From CAYMAT01 sp964388495 (GTDB taxonomy: Bacteria; Patescibacteriota; Gracilibacteria; Peribacterales; Peribacteraceae): a DNA stretch of 32,280 nucleotides. Positions within the stretch are counted from its first letter, which is position 1, and the number at the start of each line of letters is the position of its first letter. This document shows positions 7,262-13,962 of this stretch, piece by piece. Below the pieces are notes generated by a model. It worked only from the letters and a program-made list of their open reading frames with translations. It was not told the DNA's origin and did not search any database. Where the stretch lies: positions 1 to 32,280 of the forward strand of contig CAYMAT010000011.1 of assembly GCA_964388495.1 (NCBI GenBank), in the 5' to 3' direction. The translations under genes and the position numbers were made by a program.

Positions 7262-8275
7262 ATGGCCACGCCCGCGCTCTCCCCGCAGGCCAAACGCACC
7301 CTCAGCATAGGAGGAGCCACGTATGACCTGTTTTTGCGCACGAAAAATTCGCTGGTGGGCGACTGCAACGGCACCCCGTCCATCGTGCTCCCGCTGGGCG
7401 AGAAGATCCGCGTGGAACAGGCGACGGAAACATGCGGGGGAGGAGCGGCCAACACCGCGGTGGGGCTCCGGAGACTCGCGTGCAATGCGCACTTCTGCGG
7501 AGTGGTGGGCAGTGACCAGTGGGGCCAGCACATGCTGGAAAATTTGCGTAACGAAGGCGTCAACGATGACGCCATCACCGTGGTGGAGCACGAGACATCC
7601 AGTTTCTCCCTCATCCTCTCCGCAGGCAGCGGCGAGCGTGTGATCCTGTACGAGCCGGGCACCAACCAGCACCTCCACGACACCACAATAGACCGCGCCC
7701 ATGCCGCCACCATGGACTGGATCGTCCTGAACCACATCCATGAGCGGACAGGCATGATCGAAGACGACCTCATTGCACTCTTGCGCGAGCATAAGAACAT
7801 CGGGCTCACCTGGAACCCGGGCGGCCACCACATCCATGCGGGAATGAACGACAAAAGCCTGAGGCAGCTCCTTTTGGAAACAGATCTCCTCATCTGCAAT
7901 AAGGAGGAGGCGTGTACCTTTACAGGCACGACGGACATCGCCGGCGCCCTGGAGGCACTGTGTTCAGCGGGTGTAGAGACCGTATGTATCACAGACGGGA
8001 AAAACGGCGCCTATGCCATGAAGGGAAAAAATCGGTGGCACTGTCCTATTCTCCTGCGTACGGACGTTGTGGATACAACGGGTGCCGGAGACGGCTTCTG
8101 CACCGGCATGACGTGGGCCCTTTTACAGGGCCTAGACTTGCCAGAATCCCTTAGAACGGGTACGATAGAAGCTGCCAGTGTCGTTTCCGCCATCGGGGCG
8201 CAGACCGGCCTCCTCACAGACACCCAGATCCGCACACGGCTTCAAACCGAAAGACTGGATGTCGAGGAATTCTAA
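7262..8275 (+). CDS. PfkB-family carbohydrate/nucleoside kinase
   Basis: This 337-residue protein has both PfkB signatures: CGGGAANTAVGL (58-69) near the N-terminus and DTTGAGDGFCTGM (271-283), with the catalytic base Asp277 and the Gly-rich anion hole. NKEE (213-216) is the usual metal/phosphate-associated motif. The fold is that of ribokinase, adenosine kinase and fructokinase, which move the ATP gamma-phosphate to a sugar or nucleoside hydroxyl. The substrate cannot be read from the sequence. The ATG at 7262 lies one base beyond the surface-protein stop and there is no promoter, so the genes are probably co-transcribed, although a functional link between a surface protein and a cytosolic kinase is not obvious. 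Confidence 0.93.
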   Translation: MATPALSPQAKRTLSIGGATYDLFLRTKNSLVGDCNGTPSIVLPLGEKIRVEQATETCGGGAANTAVGLRRLACNAHFCGVVGSDQWGQHMLENLRNEGVNDDAITVVEHETSSFSLILSAGSGERVILYEPGTNQHLHDTTIDRAHAATMDWIVLNHIHERTGMIEDDLIALLREHKNIGLTWNPGGHHIHAGMNDKSLRQLLLETDLLICNKEEACTFTGTTDIAGALEALCSAGVETVCITDGKNGAYAMKGKNRWHCPILLRTDVVDTTGAGDGFCTGMTWALLQGLDLPESLRTGTIEAASVVSAIGAQTGLLTDTQIRTRLQTERLDVEEF

Positions 8276-8294
8276 ACCCCTCACACCCTTACGT

Positions 8295-8894
8295 ATGTCC
8301 GACGACGCACTCATCCAGGTCCAGGAGCTTCTGGACACCGCCATGTCTTCGCTCAAGACGGCCAATGCCCTTTTGCGCGACATGACCGGCGTGAGCGACA
8401 CCGCCAAAGAGCGCCATGTGCTGCGTGCAAGCAGCGTGAGCGCAAGTGCAGCAAGCGGTCGCGTGGTGGAGGGCATCTTTGACGGACAGAACATGGTGGA
8501 TTCTTCCGGACAGACGTACCCCGTCCCCGCCAACTACGCCAGTAAGAGCAAGTTGGTGGAAGGCGACGGCATGAAGCTGACCATCACGGACGAAGGGAAG
8601 TTCATCTACAAGCAGATCGCCCCCACGCCCCGCCGCACGGCGCTGGGTGTGCTGATCCAGGAAGACGGGCAGTACAAGGTACTTGCCGAAGGCAAGGCCT
8701 ACCGCGTGCTCCTGGCCTCCGTCACGTTCTACCGCGCGGAAGTGGGCGACCAGGTCACGGTTCTGCTCCCGCAGGCCGGCGAGGCCAAGTGGGGCGCCGT
8801 GGAAGCCGTCATCCCCAAACACATGGCCGAGGCGGCAGCCAAGGGCAAACTCATGGGCGGTGACGCGGACGGGGAATTGAAGCCGGCGATGTAA
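8295..8894 (+). CDS. Conserved CPR-type protein of unknown function
   Basis: This 199-residue cytosolic protein starts at ATG 8295, 19 bases after the kinase stop. Residues ~1-35 form an amphipathic helix (LIQVQELLDTAMSSLKTANALL), probably a coiled coil. A beta-rich core (~50-185) contains GRVVEGIFDGQNMV, YPVPANYASKSKLVEGD, KFIYKQI, GKAYRVLLASVTFYRAEVGD and KWGAVEAVIPK. I recall near-identical blocks in hypothetical proteins from CPR genomes. The core has no catalytic motif and could be a small beta-barrel binding domain. The tail (AEAAAKGKLMGGDADGE) is low-complexity. It is probably the last gene of the operon starting at 4822; a repeat hairpin (8897-8962) follows. Family recognition is from memory, and function is unknown. 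Confidence 0.8.
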   Translation: MSDDALIQVQELLDTAMSSLKTANALLRDMTGVSDTAKERHVLRASSVSASAASGRVVEGIFDGQNMVDSSGQTYPVPANYASKSKLVEGDGMKLTITDEGKFIYKQIAPTPRRTALGVLIQEDGQYKVLAEGKAYRVLLASVTFYRAEVGDQVTVLLPQAGEAKWGAVEAVIPKHMAEAAAKGKLMGGDADGELKPAM

Positions 8895-8896
8895 AA

Positions 8897-8962
8897 GGAG
8901 ATCGAGGAAAGCAAAGAACTCGAGGAATTCGAGGAAATTTTTCATCGATCTCTTCGATCTCC
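8897..8962. repeat. Word-type intergenic repeat built on TCGAGGAA, with terminal inverted repeat
   Basis: GGAGATCGA (8897-8905) and TCGATCTCC (8954-8962) are perfect inverse complements. Between them the word CGAGGAA occurs three times and ATCGATC once. The structure may act as a terminator-like hairpin between the operon and the TPR gene. Confidence 0.65.
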
Positions 8963-9005
8963 TCAAGTTCCCAGTCTTACTCTTTTCTCATACCCATCTC
9001 TCCTC

Positions 9006-9011
9006 TACCCT
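9006..9011 (+). promoter_or_regulatory. -10-like element of the TPR gene
   Basis: TACCCT ends 6 bases before the GTG start at 9018. The same hexamer lies 7 bases before the minus-strand start at 20484. Confidence 0.35.
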
Positions 9012-9017
9012 CCTCTC

Positions 9018-10340
9018 GTGAAGCTCTACCCCCGCATCACTCTGCCGATCCTCGCTGCTGTGGCCGTTGCCGCAGGGACGTTGGGCTGGGCATGGATGCA
9101 GCTCAAAGACGCCACAGCGGACGTGACTGCGCATCTGCAGAACGCTCTGCACAGCGAATCCGGTTCCACTCTCAGCGCAGAAACCACAACGGGCACGGAC
9201 ATGGTGGACCCGGGAGACACGGTCCTGATTCACCTGCGCCAGGGTGATCTCTTTGCGCTTCAGGGGGAGTGGGCCAAGGCCGAGGACGAGTACCAGCAAG
9301 CCGTGCAGAACGGCGGAGGACTGGCAGCACTCCATAAACTGGCACAGGCGGAACTGCAGCGCAGGGAGATCGACAAGGTGAAGCTGACCATCCAGGAGCT
9401 CAAGCGACAGGGTGCCAAAACGGAGGAGATTTTGCTCCTCCAGGTGATTGTGGACCTGCGCACCGGCGACCTGGAGAAGGCCAAGCAGGCGCTGGCAGAG
9501 GGCGAGGACACGCCGCAGGTGCACTACGGAAACAGCCTGGTGGCGATCATTGAGGGCCGCAACGAGGACGCCAAAAAGGAACTGCAGACCACGGTCAACG
9601 GCTGGGACCCCACGCTCCGCTCGTACGCACGCGTGCTGCTTTCCGCGTACGACGAATTCGCCCTTTTTGAGGAAAGCAAACCCATTCACCTGACCACACT
9701 CCTGGCACGCGCCCTGGCGCAGGTACAGGAATGCGAGCTGGCGCTCCCTCTCCTCTCCGGCGTGCTGCAGGAGAACCAGGACTACCGCGACGCGTGGACG
9801 GTGCAGGGGTATTGCGAACTGACCACGGAACGCTTCACGGAAGCACTCTCATCCTTTGAACACGCGTACGCCATCGACCCCGAAAAGCCGGAAATTCAAT
9901 ACTTTTTGGGACGCACCTATACCGCCCTGGGCCAGTGGAGCAATGCAGAGACCTTTTTGGACTACGCTCTGGTGAACGGATTTGAACCGGAAAAGGAAGT
10001 GCGCGAGCGCCTGGCCGCGGCGGCGGAAAACGCACAGGATCTGGAAAAGGCATCGGAACAGTATCGGGCCCTGGTGGCCCTTCCCGATGCGGACCAGACG
10101 ACGTTTGCCAAAGCCATCACGCTCAGCATCCAGCTGGGGAAGGCCGGTGACGCATACGAGCTGGGAAAGAGCGCTGTCTCGCGCTGGCCCAATTCCGCCG
10201 AGGCCCTGGCGCTGGCCGGCTCCGGTGCCGCTGCGGACGGCAAGACCGACGAGGCAAAGGGCTACTTTGAACAGGCACTCAAGATCGATCCCGGAAACGA
10301 GAGAGCCAAGGCGGGAATGCGGCAGCGAGAAGAGAAATAA
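9018..10340 (+). CDS. Membrane-anchored tetratricopeptide (TPR) repeat protein
   Basis: This 440-residue protein starts at GTG 9018. A signal anchor (LPILAAVAVAAGTLGWAWM, ~9-27) is followed by TPR-type helical pairs facing outward. The clearest are ~72-100 (GDLFALQGEWAKAEDEYQQA), ~270-318 (FTEALSSFEHAYAIDPEKPE, then FLGRTYTALGQWSNAETFLDYAL) and ~405-435 (GKTDEAKGYFEQALKIDPGN). The whole chain reads as continuous alpha-solenoid. TPR proteins scaffold complexes, and the partner here is not evident. The short polar N-terminus before the anchor supports the GTG start. A -10-like TACCCT lies 6 bases upstream. No terminator follows directly. Confidence 0.88.
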   Translation: MKLYPRITLPILAAVAVAAGTLGWAWMQLKDATADVTAHLQNALHSESGSTLSAETTTGTDMVDPGDTVLIHLRQGDLFALQGEWAKAEDEYQQAVQNGGGLAALHKLAQAELQRREIDKVKLTIQELKRQGAKTEEILLLQVIVDLRTGDLEKAKQALAEGEDTPQVHYGNSLVAIIEGRNEDAKKELQTTVNGWDPTLRSYARVLLSAYDEFALFEESKPIHLTTLLARALAQVQECELALPLLSGVLQENQDYRDAWTVQGYCELTTERFTEALSSFEHAYAIDPEKPEIQYFLGRTYTALGQWSNAETFLDYALVNGFEPEKEVRERLAAAAENAQDLEKASEQYRALVALPDADQTTFAKAITLSIQLGKAGDAYELGKSAVSRWPNSAEALALAGSGAAADGKTDEAKGYFEQALKIDPGNERAKAGMRQREEK

Positions 10341-10362
10341 CAGCAACCAAAGTCCAAAAATA

Positions 10363-10390
10363 TTGACAGGTTTTTTGATGCAGTTAGTGT
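10363..10390 (+). promoter_or_regulatory. Promoter for the 66-residue ORF
   Basis: A perfect -35 TTGACA (10363-10368) and TAGTGT (10385-10390) are separated by 16 bases. The -10 ends 6 bases before the ATG at 10397, again implying a leaderless message. Confidence 0.55.
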
Positions 10391-10396
10391 GCGTGC

Positions 10397-10597
10397 ATGA
10401 CTCAAAACTCCTTGAACAAGTTGGACGGTGAAGTAACGAATGACAAAATTGGTGCCTTCTGGGCCAACTGGCAGGAAACCGGCGAAATTCGGCAGAAAGA
10501 AATCTCGGCACAAGTCGCACACTTAATGCAAGTTCGGAATGGCAAAGGCGTGCAGTTTGGTCGCACGGGAAACACGAGGCCCAATGCGGGGAGATAA
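10397..10597 (+). CDS. Small uncharacterised protein (66 residues)
   Basis: This hydrophilic product begins MTQNSLNKLDGEVTNDKIGA and continues with WANWQETGEIRQKEISAQVA, followed by HLMQVRNGKGVQFGR. It has no membrane segment, Cys pair or known motif. Support is positional: a perfect -35 TTGACA and a -10-like hexamer lie directly upstream with the leaderless geometry seen elsewhere here, and a good terminator (10707-10733) closes the transcript. A helix-rich small binding protein is possible, but I do not recognise it. The alternative is that the transcript is non-coding. Confidence 0.5.
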   Translation: MTQNSLNKLDGEVTNDKIGAFWANWQETGEIRQKEISAQVAHLMQVRNGKGVQFGRTGNTRPNAGR

Positions 10598-10659
10598 GAC
10601 CTTCTCAGAAAAATCCCCGGAGCGAAGCGTAGGGGAAAGGAGAGCCCATGAGGGGAAAG

Positions 10660-10685
10660 AGCTTGTCCTGAGCTTGTAGAAGGGG
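10660..10685. repeat. Dispersed short repeat (CTGAGCTTGT..GAAGGG), copy in intergenic DNA
   Basis: This 26-base copy differs from the one inside the valS gene (27873-27898) at three positions. It contains AGCTTG twice, followed by GAAGGGG. I recall this as a common dispersed repeat in CPR and some other environmental genomes. Confidence 0.75.
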
Positions 10686-10706
10686 AGGTTTCCTTTCATG
10701 CATAAC

Positions 10707-10733
10707 AAAAAGACCAGACGTGCTGGCCTTTTT
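10707..10733 (+). terminator. Rho-independent terminator after the 66-residue ORF
   Basis: CCAG (10714-10717) pairs with CTGG (10723-10726). Outer AAAAAG and CTTTTT extend the stem across a mismatch, and the hairpin ends in a T run. Confidence 0.75.
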
Positions 10734-10739
10734 GTGTTT

Positions 10740-11265
10740 GTGTCTCTTCCGGGCTATCGGCGGCGAGTCATAAGAGTCAACCGCTGAGCATTTCAGTGGA
10801 AGATGACTGTGAAGGGAGGAGCCTTCAAACCTCTGCCTTGCTCGGGTGTCTTGTTTCTCCTCGGTACCCAACCGAAGTCCCCGTACCGGCCCGCCTCAAT
10901 TCCACTAAGGGAAAAGGGGGGCACTGGGGAGAAAAAGATGCACGCCACTGGTGCGTCCTCACATCCGCGGCGCGACATTGCAGAGCAGAGAGGGTGGTGG
11001 CGACAGGGCGGGTCCCCTTGCCCGCTTGCCCGGCTCCTTCCCCTTACCGGAGGAGTGACGGGTGTAACCACTACTCTCTCTGCTGAGAGAGTTCCTGTTG
11101 TTCGTGTTGGTGTGAATGATCTTGGTGTGGACTCCGGAGTCCGGGGTGTTCAACCCGCAGGATTGAACGGTGTCAGAGGCCTGGGCCGCAGGACCAGGCG
11201 TTCTGTGTTTGGGTGTTTGGATTTACCCGAATCGGATAAATCTGGGCATCGTACGCCGGTAGAAA
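10740..11265. ncRNA. Hairpin-rich gene-free region, candidate structured RNA (strand unknown)
   Basis: No convincing coding frame spans this ~525-base stretch. Local inverted repeats are dense: CGGTAC/GTACCG (~10861-10887), GCAC/GTGC (~10942-10956), GCGGG/CCCGC (~11009-11026), CTCTCT/AGAGAG (~11073-11089), the palindrome GGACTCCGGAGTCC (~11129-11142), GCCTGG/CCAGGC (~11179-11199) and GATTTA/TAAATC (~11219-11242). GC content is gene-like rather than spacer-like. I do not see the signature sequences of RNase P RNA, tmRNA or SRP RNA. Reading it as a structured RNA is inference; a decayed insertion or gene is the main alternative. Confidence 0.35.
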
Positions 11266-11302
11266 AAAAACGCAATGAAGTGGTATGGCGATTTCCCCTA
11301 AT

Positions 11303-11311
11303 TGTTATATG
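11303..11311 (+). promoter_or_regulatory. Extended -10 upstream of the 52-residue ORF
   Basis: TGTTATATG fits the extended -10 pattern (TG, one base, TATATG). It ends 10 bases before the GTG at 11322. Nearly the same motif, TGTTATACT, precedes the small ORF at 30210. Confidence 0.4.
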
Positions 11312-11321
11312 AATACATTTT

Positions 11322-11480
11322 GTGTACGAGAAAAGGCGCTGGTACGACATTTGTAAAAATGAAGCTGTTCCTTCCGCCAGAGCACACTTGCCACAAGAGA
11401 TTGAAAGAACTGTCTGCCTTGCGAATAAACAGGAACAACTCGCCCTCTTTACCATCCGTCCGGAAAACTTGGATAGTTGA
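11322..11480 (+). CDS. Small uncharacterised protein (52 residues)
   Basis: A GTG-started frame, closed upstream by an in-frame TGA, encodes MYEKRRWYDICKNEAVPSAR followed by AHLPQEIERTVCLANKQEQL and ALFTIRPENLDS. The composition is protein-like: amphipathic helix, two Cys, sensible codon choice. The frame ends cleanly at TGA 11478-11480, just before a repeat. An extended -10 lies upstream with leaderless spacing. No family recognised. It could instead be the remnant of a longer gene. Confidence 0.4.
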   Translation: MYEKRRWYDICKNEAVPSARAHLPQEIERTVCLANKQEQLALFTIRPENLDS

Positions 11481-11487
11481 TTGTGAG

Positions 11488-11530
11488 ACCCTCTCTGCCT
11501 GTCTCTCTCCGGCGGGGAGAGGGCTTACTA
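11488..11530. repeat. Inverted repeat of the CTCTCC..GGAGAG class
   Basis: CTCTC-C and G-GAGAG flank a GGCGG-type loop around 11502-11520, next to a CTCTCTGCCTGTCTC run. The element resembles the CTTCTCC..GGAGAAG element at 23649-23698. Confidence 0.5.
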
Positions 11531-11548
11531 AGAATTTTTGTGTTTACA

Positions 11549-11592
11549 CCAATTATCAATGCTCAATTATTCATTTTCAATTAGTATTCAAT
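11549..11592. repeat. AT-rich word repeat directly upstream of the 11594 start
   Basis: Variants of the word CAATTA (CAATTATCA, CAATTATTCA, CAATTAGTATTCA) recur in tandem. The last unit supplies TAGTAT (11582-11587), which ends 6 bases before the GTG at 11594 and could serve as its -10. Confidence 0.5.
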
Positions 11593-11593
11593 C

Positions 11594-12964
11594 GTGCCCT
11601 CCCCCTTCCGCAGCATCGCCATAGCCACCGGTGGTTCCGCCGTTATCATTGCGGTGACGCTGGGGACCGTGTTTGCCCTCTGGCGACCGTCCAGCATGGA
11701 CGCGTTTGTCCCCTCGGAAAACACAGTAGCGGTCTTTAAGGGAATGACTCGGGAACAAATATCGCCCTATTTTCCCCTTTTTCCAGAATTAACATCGCTG
11801 CCCGGGCTGCCCATGCCCACAGATATCGCGATGGTAGAATATGAGGGAAGGCGTCATTGGCTGATAGCACCCAAGGCAGGGAGCACGGACGTCCTGCCGC
11901 TCACCAATGTGCATGCCGGACGCAATCGGCTCATCGCATCCGATGCCTCGCTGCAGGCCATGCTGGATGCGCACACTCCCCCCCTGCGCGACGATGCACG
12001 GTACCGCGCGGTCATGCGCCCCTCGCAAGGCACATCCATCTATGTCGCCGACTCTACAGGAACACTCACGCCGGAACTGGAAACGCTTTTTGCCATTAAC
12101 GGAAAGCCGGCGGGCGGTCCCGCAGCTATCCATTGGTTACCGGGAGGCATCACCGTCTCCGTCCTGCGGAACGATGCCGTACCCCACCCCTTATCGGAGC
12201 CAGCGGTCCTCCCGTCGCTCCCGGGAAAACCGGACGTGGTTGTGACGGCAGCGGATCTGCAAGCCCTGGTAGCCCATTACCTCTCCACCCTGCCGGAGGA
12301 CCAGCGCACGCAGCGTGAGGCACGCCTGCGCACGTTTCTGGGCAGGCTCTCGCACGGCACGCTCAGCTGGACGTACGATCTGCTGCCTGCGCTGCGGCAG
12401 AGTCCTGTCCTGGCGCTGAAGACCGGCAGCGGCAGTTCACATTTTTTGATGGGTTTTACACTGGATGATGCCACGCAGATGCGCGACATCGTGAGCCGTA
12501 TGCATGCGGGAGCTGCCGGATCAGACGCGGGAATGGCAACCGAGAATCATGCGTTTGACGACGGACTGTCCATGACGGTTCTGCGCGCGGGGACAGACGG
12601 AATCCTGGACAAAGAGACGCAGAAGGGTCCGTGGAAAGTACGGACGACCGAGCTTCCTTCGGGCACGTTCCTGATGGGCTCGGCAGTGCGCGGCAAACAG
12701 GCGGTGATCAGTAACGATCGTGCGTGGCTCACGGCATACACGGGTAGTGGTACATCGGTGGCCGCGGTGCCCGGCAGCGCCATTGTGAATGGTGCGTTGT
12801 CCGCCCGGCAGCTGGAAACCCTGGAGAGGGAATCGACAGCGACATCGCTTCTCCGTGTGGCTATACATGCCTCCCCCGCCCCGGCCTACGTTTTTGCCCT
12901 GCGTGACGGCGGAGACGCACTCCATTTGACCCTGGAGCCCGTTCCGGATGCCGTTGCGCCATGA
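11594..12964 (+). CDS. N-terminally anchored extracytoplasmic protein of unknown function
   Basis: This 456-residue protein starts at GTG 11594. One signal anchor (IAIATGGSAVIIAVTLGTVFALW, ~8-30) precedes a large extracytoplasmic region of mixed alpha/beta character. Segments such as NTVAVFKGMTREQISPYFPL (~43-62), DIAMVEYEGRRHWLIAPKAG, GPAAIHWLPGGITVSVLRND and SSHFLMGFTLDDATQMRDIV suggest two related halves, each with a strand-rich core. This loosely recalls DUF3352-type envelope proteins, but I cannot assign it. No catalytic triad or metal motif is evident. It sits before secF with its own start geometry, so shared function is not implied. Confidence 0.82.
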   Translation: MPSPFRSIAIATGGSAVIIAVTLGTVFALWRPSSMDAFVPSENTVAVFKGMTREQISPYFPLFPELTSLPGLPMPTDIAMVEYEGRRHWLIAPKAGSTDVLPLTNVHAGRNRLIASDASLQAMLDAHTPPLRDDARYRAVMRPSQGTSIYVADSTGTLTPELETLFAINGKPAGGPAAIHWLPGGITVSVLRNDAVPHPLSEPAVLPSLPGKPDVVVTAADLQALVAHYLSTLPEDQRTQREARLRTFLGRLSHGTLSWTYDLLPALRQSPVLALKTGSGSSHFLMGFTLDDATQMRDIVSRMHAGAAGSDAGMATENHAFDDGLSMTVLRAGTDGILDKETQKGPWKVRTTELPSGTFLMGSAVRGKQAVISNDRAWLTAYTGSGTSVAAVPGSAIVNGALSARQLETLERESTATSLLRVAIHASPAPAYVFALRDGGDALHLTLEPVPDAVAP

Positions 12965-12969
12965 TCACC

Positions 12970-12998
12970 TTGTGAACTTCCGTAGACATCTCTACTCT
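12970..12998 (+). promoter_or_regulatory. Promoter for secF
   Basis: TTGTGA (12970-12975), a 17-base spacer and TACTCT (12993-12998) precede the ATG at 13007 by 8 bases. This is among the better -35/-10 pairs with leaderless geometry. Confidence 0.55.
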
Positions 12999-13006
12999 GT
13001 CCCGCG

Positions 13007-13915
13007 ATGTCCTTCAAACAACTCAGCCTCGTCACGCTCACGGCTTCCAGCCTGGCGGTTCTTGCGTCCATTGTGATTTTCATCACCCCCGGACCCCGCT
13101 ACAGCATTGAATTCACCGGAGGCACGCTCATGGAGGTCACTGCCCCTGCAGGAAAGACCAAGATGGACATAGAGAAGTCTCTGGAGAGTTTTGACAAAAC
13201 GGCCGCAGAGAAGATCGGCAAGGTCAACGTAAGCTCGGTCCAGACGGCCGCGGAGCAGGCCATCCTGCTGCGCATGCGCCCCATGAGCAACGAGGAGCAC
13301 ATCGCGCTCCTGGAGCACTTCAAAAAGGAATTGGGCGAGGTCAAGGAAGTGCAGTACACCACCATCGGCCCCAGCCTCAGCACCAGCCTCAAGTGGAAGT
13401 CCATCCAGGCCATCGCCGTGGCATCCATTGCGGTGATCATCTACTTGGCCTTCGCCTTCCGCAAACTGCCGCGCAAGATGAGCCCCTGGAAATTCGGCGT
13501 GCTGGCGGTGTTGGGCTTTGTGCACGACGTCATTGTGGTCACCGGTATCTTCACCGTCATCGGTTTCTTCACCAGCTTTGAGTTCGATCCCCTCTTCGTC
13601 ACGGCCCTTCTGACCATTCTGGCCTACTCGGCCAACGACACTGTGGTCATCTTTGACCGTATCCGCGCCAACCTGCAGGACCCGGAACACCGCCATGAGG
13701 ACCTGGGCACCGTTGTGGCCTCCGCACTCAAGCAGTGCGTGACCCGCACGTTCAACACCTCCATGTCCACGCTCATCACGCTCTCCTGCCTCTTCTTCTT
13801 TGGCGCGGAGTCCATCCGCTGGTTCATCCTCACGCTCATTGTGGGCATCATCATCGGCGCCTACTCGTCGTACTTTGTGGCTGCGCCGCTGATTGTTCTC
13901 TGGAGGAAGCGGTAA
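13007..13915 (+). CDS. secF: Protein translocase subunit SecF
   Basis: This 302-residue, six-helix membrane protein of the RND-like SecDF family uses the proton gradient to help pull proteins out of the SecYEG channel. Visible features are TM1 (~8-27), the motif YSIEFTGGTLMEV (~32-44), a periplasmic segment with TIGPSLSTSLKWKSIQAI (~117-135), then TM2-TM6. These include VLGFVHDVIVVTGIFTVIG (conserved Asp), LLTILAYSANDTVVIFDRIRAN and TRTFNTSMSTLITL. Length is normal for SecF. No secD lies next to it, which is unusual compared with the common secD-secF pair. It has its own promoter. Confidence 0.96.
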   Translation: MSFKQLSLVTLTASSLAVLASIVIFITPGPRYSIEFTGGTLMEVTAPAGKTKMDIEKSLESFDKTAAEKIGKVNVSSVQTAAEQAILLRMRPMSNEEHIALLEHFKKELGEVKEVQYTTIGPSLSTSLKWKSIQAIAVASIAVIIYLAFAFRKLPRKMSPWKFGVLAVLGFVHDVIVVTGIFTVIGFFTSFEFDPLFVTALLTILAYSANDTVVIFDRIRANLQDPEHRHEDLGTVVASALKQCVTRTFNTSMSTLITLSCLFFFGAESIRWFILTLIVGIIIGAYSSYFVAAPLIVLWRKR

Positions 13916-13926
13916 GAACAAAATAA

Positions 13927-13954
13927 TTGACGCGATATACACGTTTGGTATTGT
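13927..13954 (+). promoter_or_regulatory. Promoter for the sulfotransferase-like gene
   Basis: TTGACG (13927-13932), a 16-base spacer and TATTGT (13949-13954) end 8 bases before the ATG at 13963. Confidence 0.6.
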
Positions 13955-13962
13955 CCAAAACC

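Noticed and set aside
6262..7992. 576-codon antisense frame under the surface protein and kinase
   Set aside because: It is a shadow of GC-rich coding DNA: it crosses two well-supported plus-strand genes and encodes His/Arg/Ser-rich text with no family features.
10740..11265. RNase P RNA, tmRNA or SRP RNA in the hairpin-rich region
   Set aside because: None of the signature sequences (GAGGAAAGTCC-type RNase P core, tRNA-like tmRNA ends, GGAAG-type SRP loop) was seen on either strand.
10803..11312. 169-codon open frame on the plus strand
   Set aside because: Composition is repeat- and hairpin-driven, Gly/Arg/Pro-rich without domain logic, and several frames are equally open there. No start signal fits.
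11322..11330. LexA half-site GTGTACGA at the start of the 52-residue ORF
   Set aside because: The second half (GTACAC at the right spacing) is absent. A single half-site is expected by chance.
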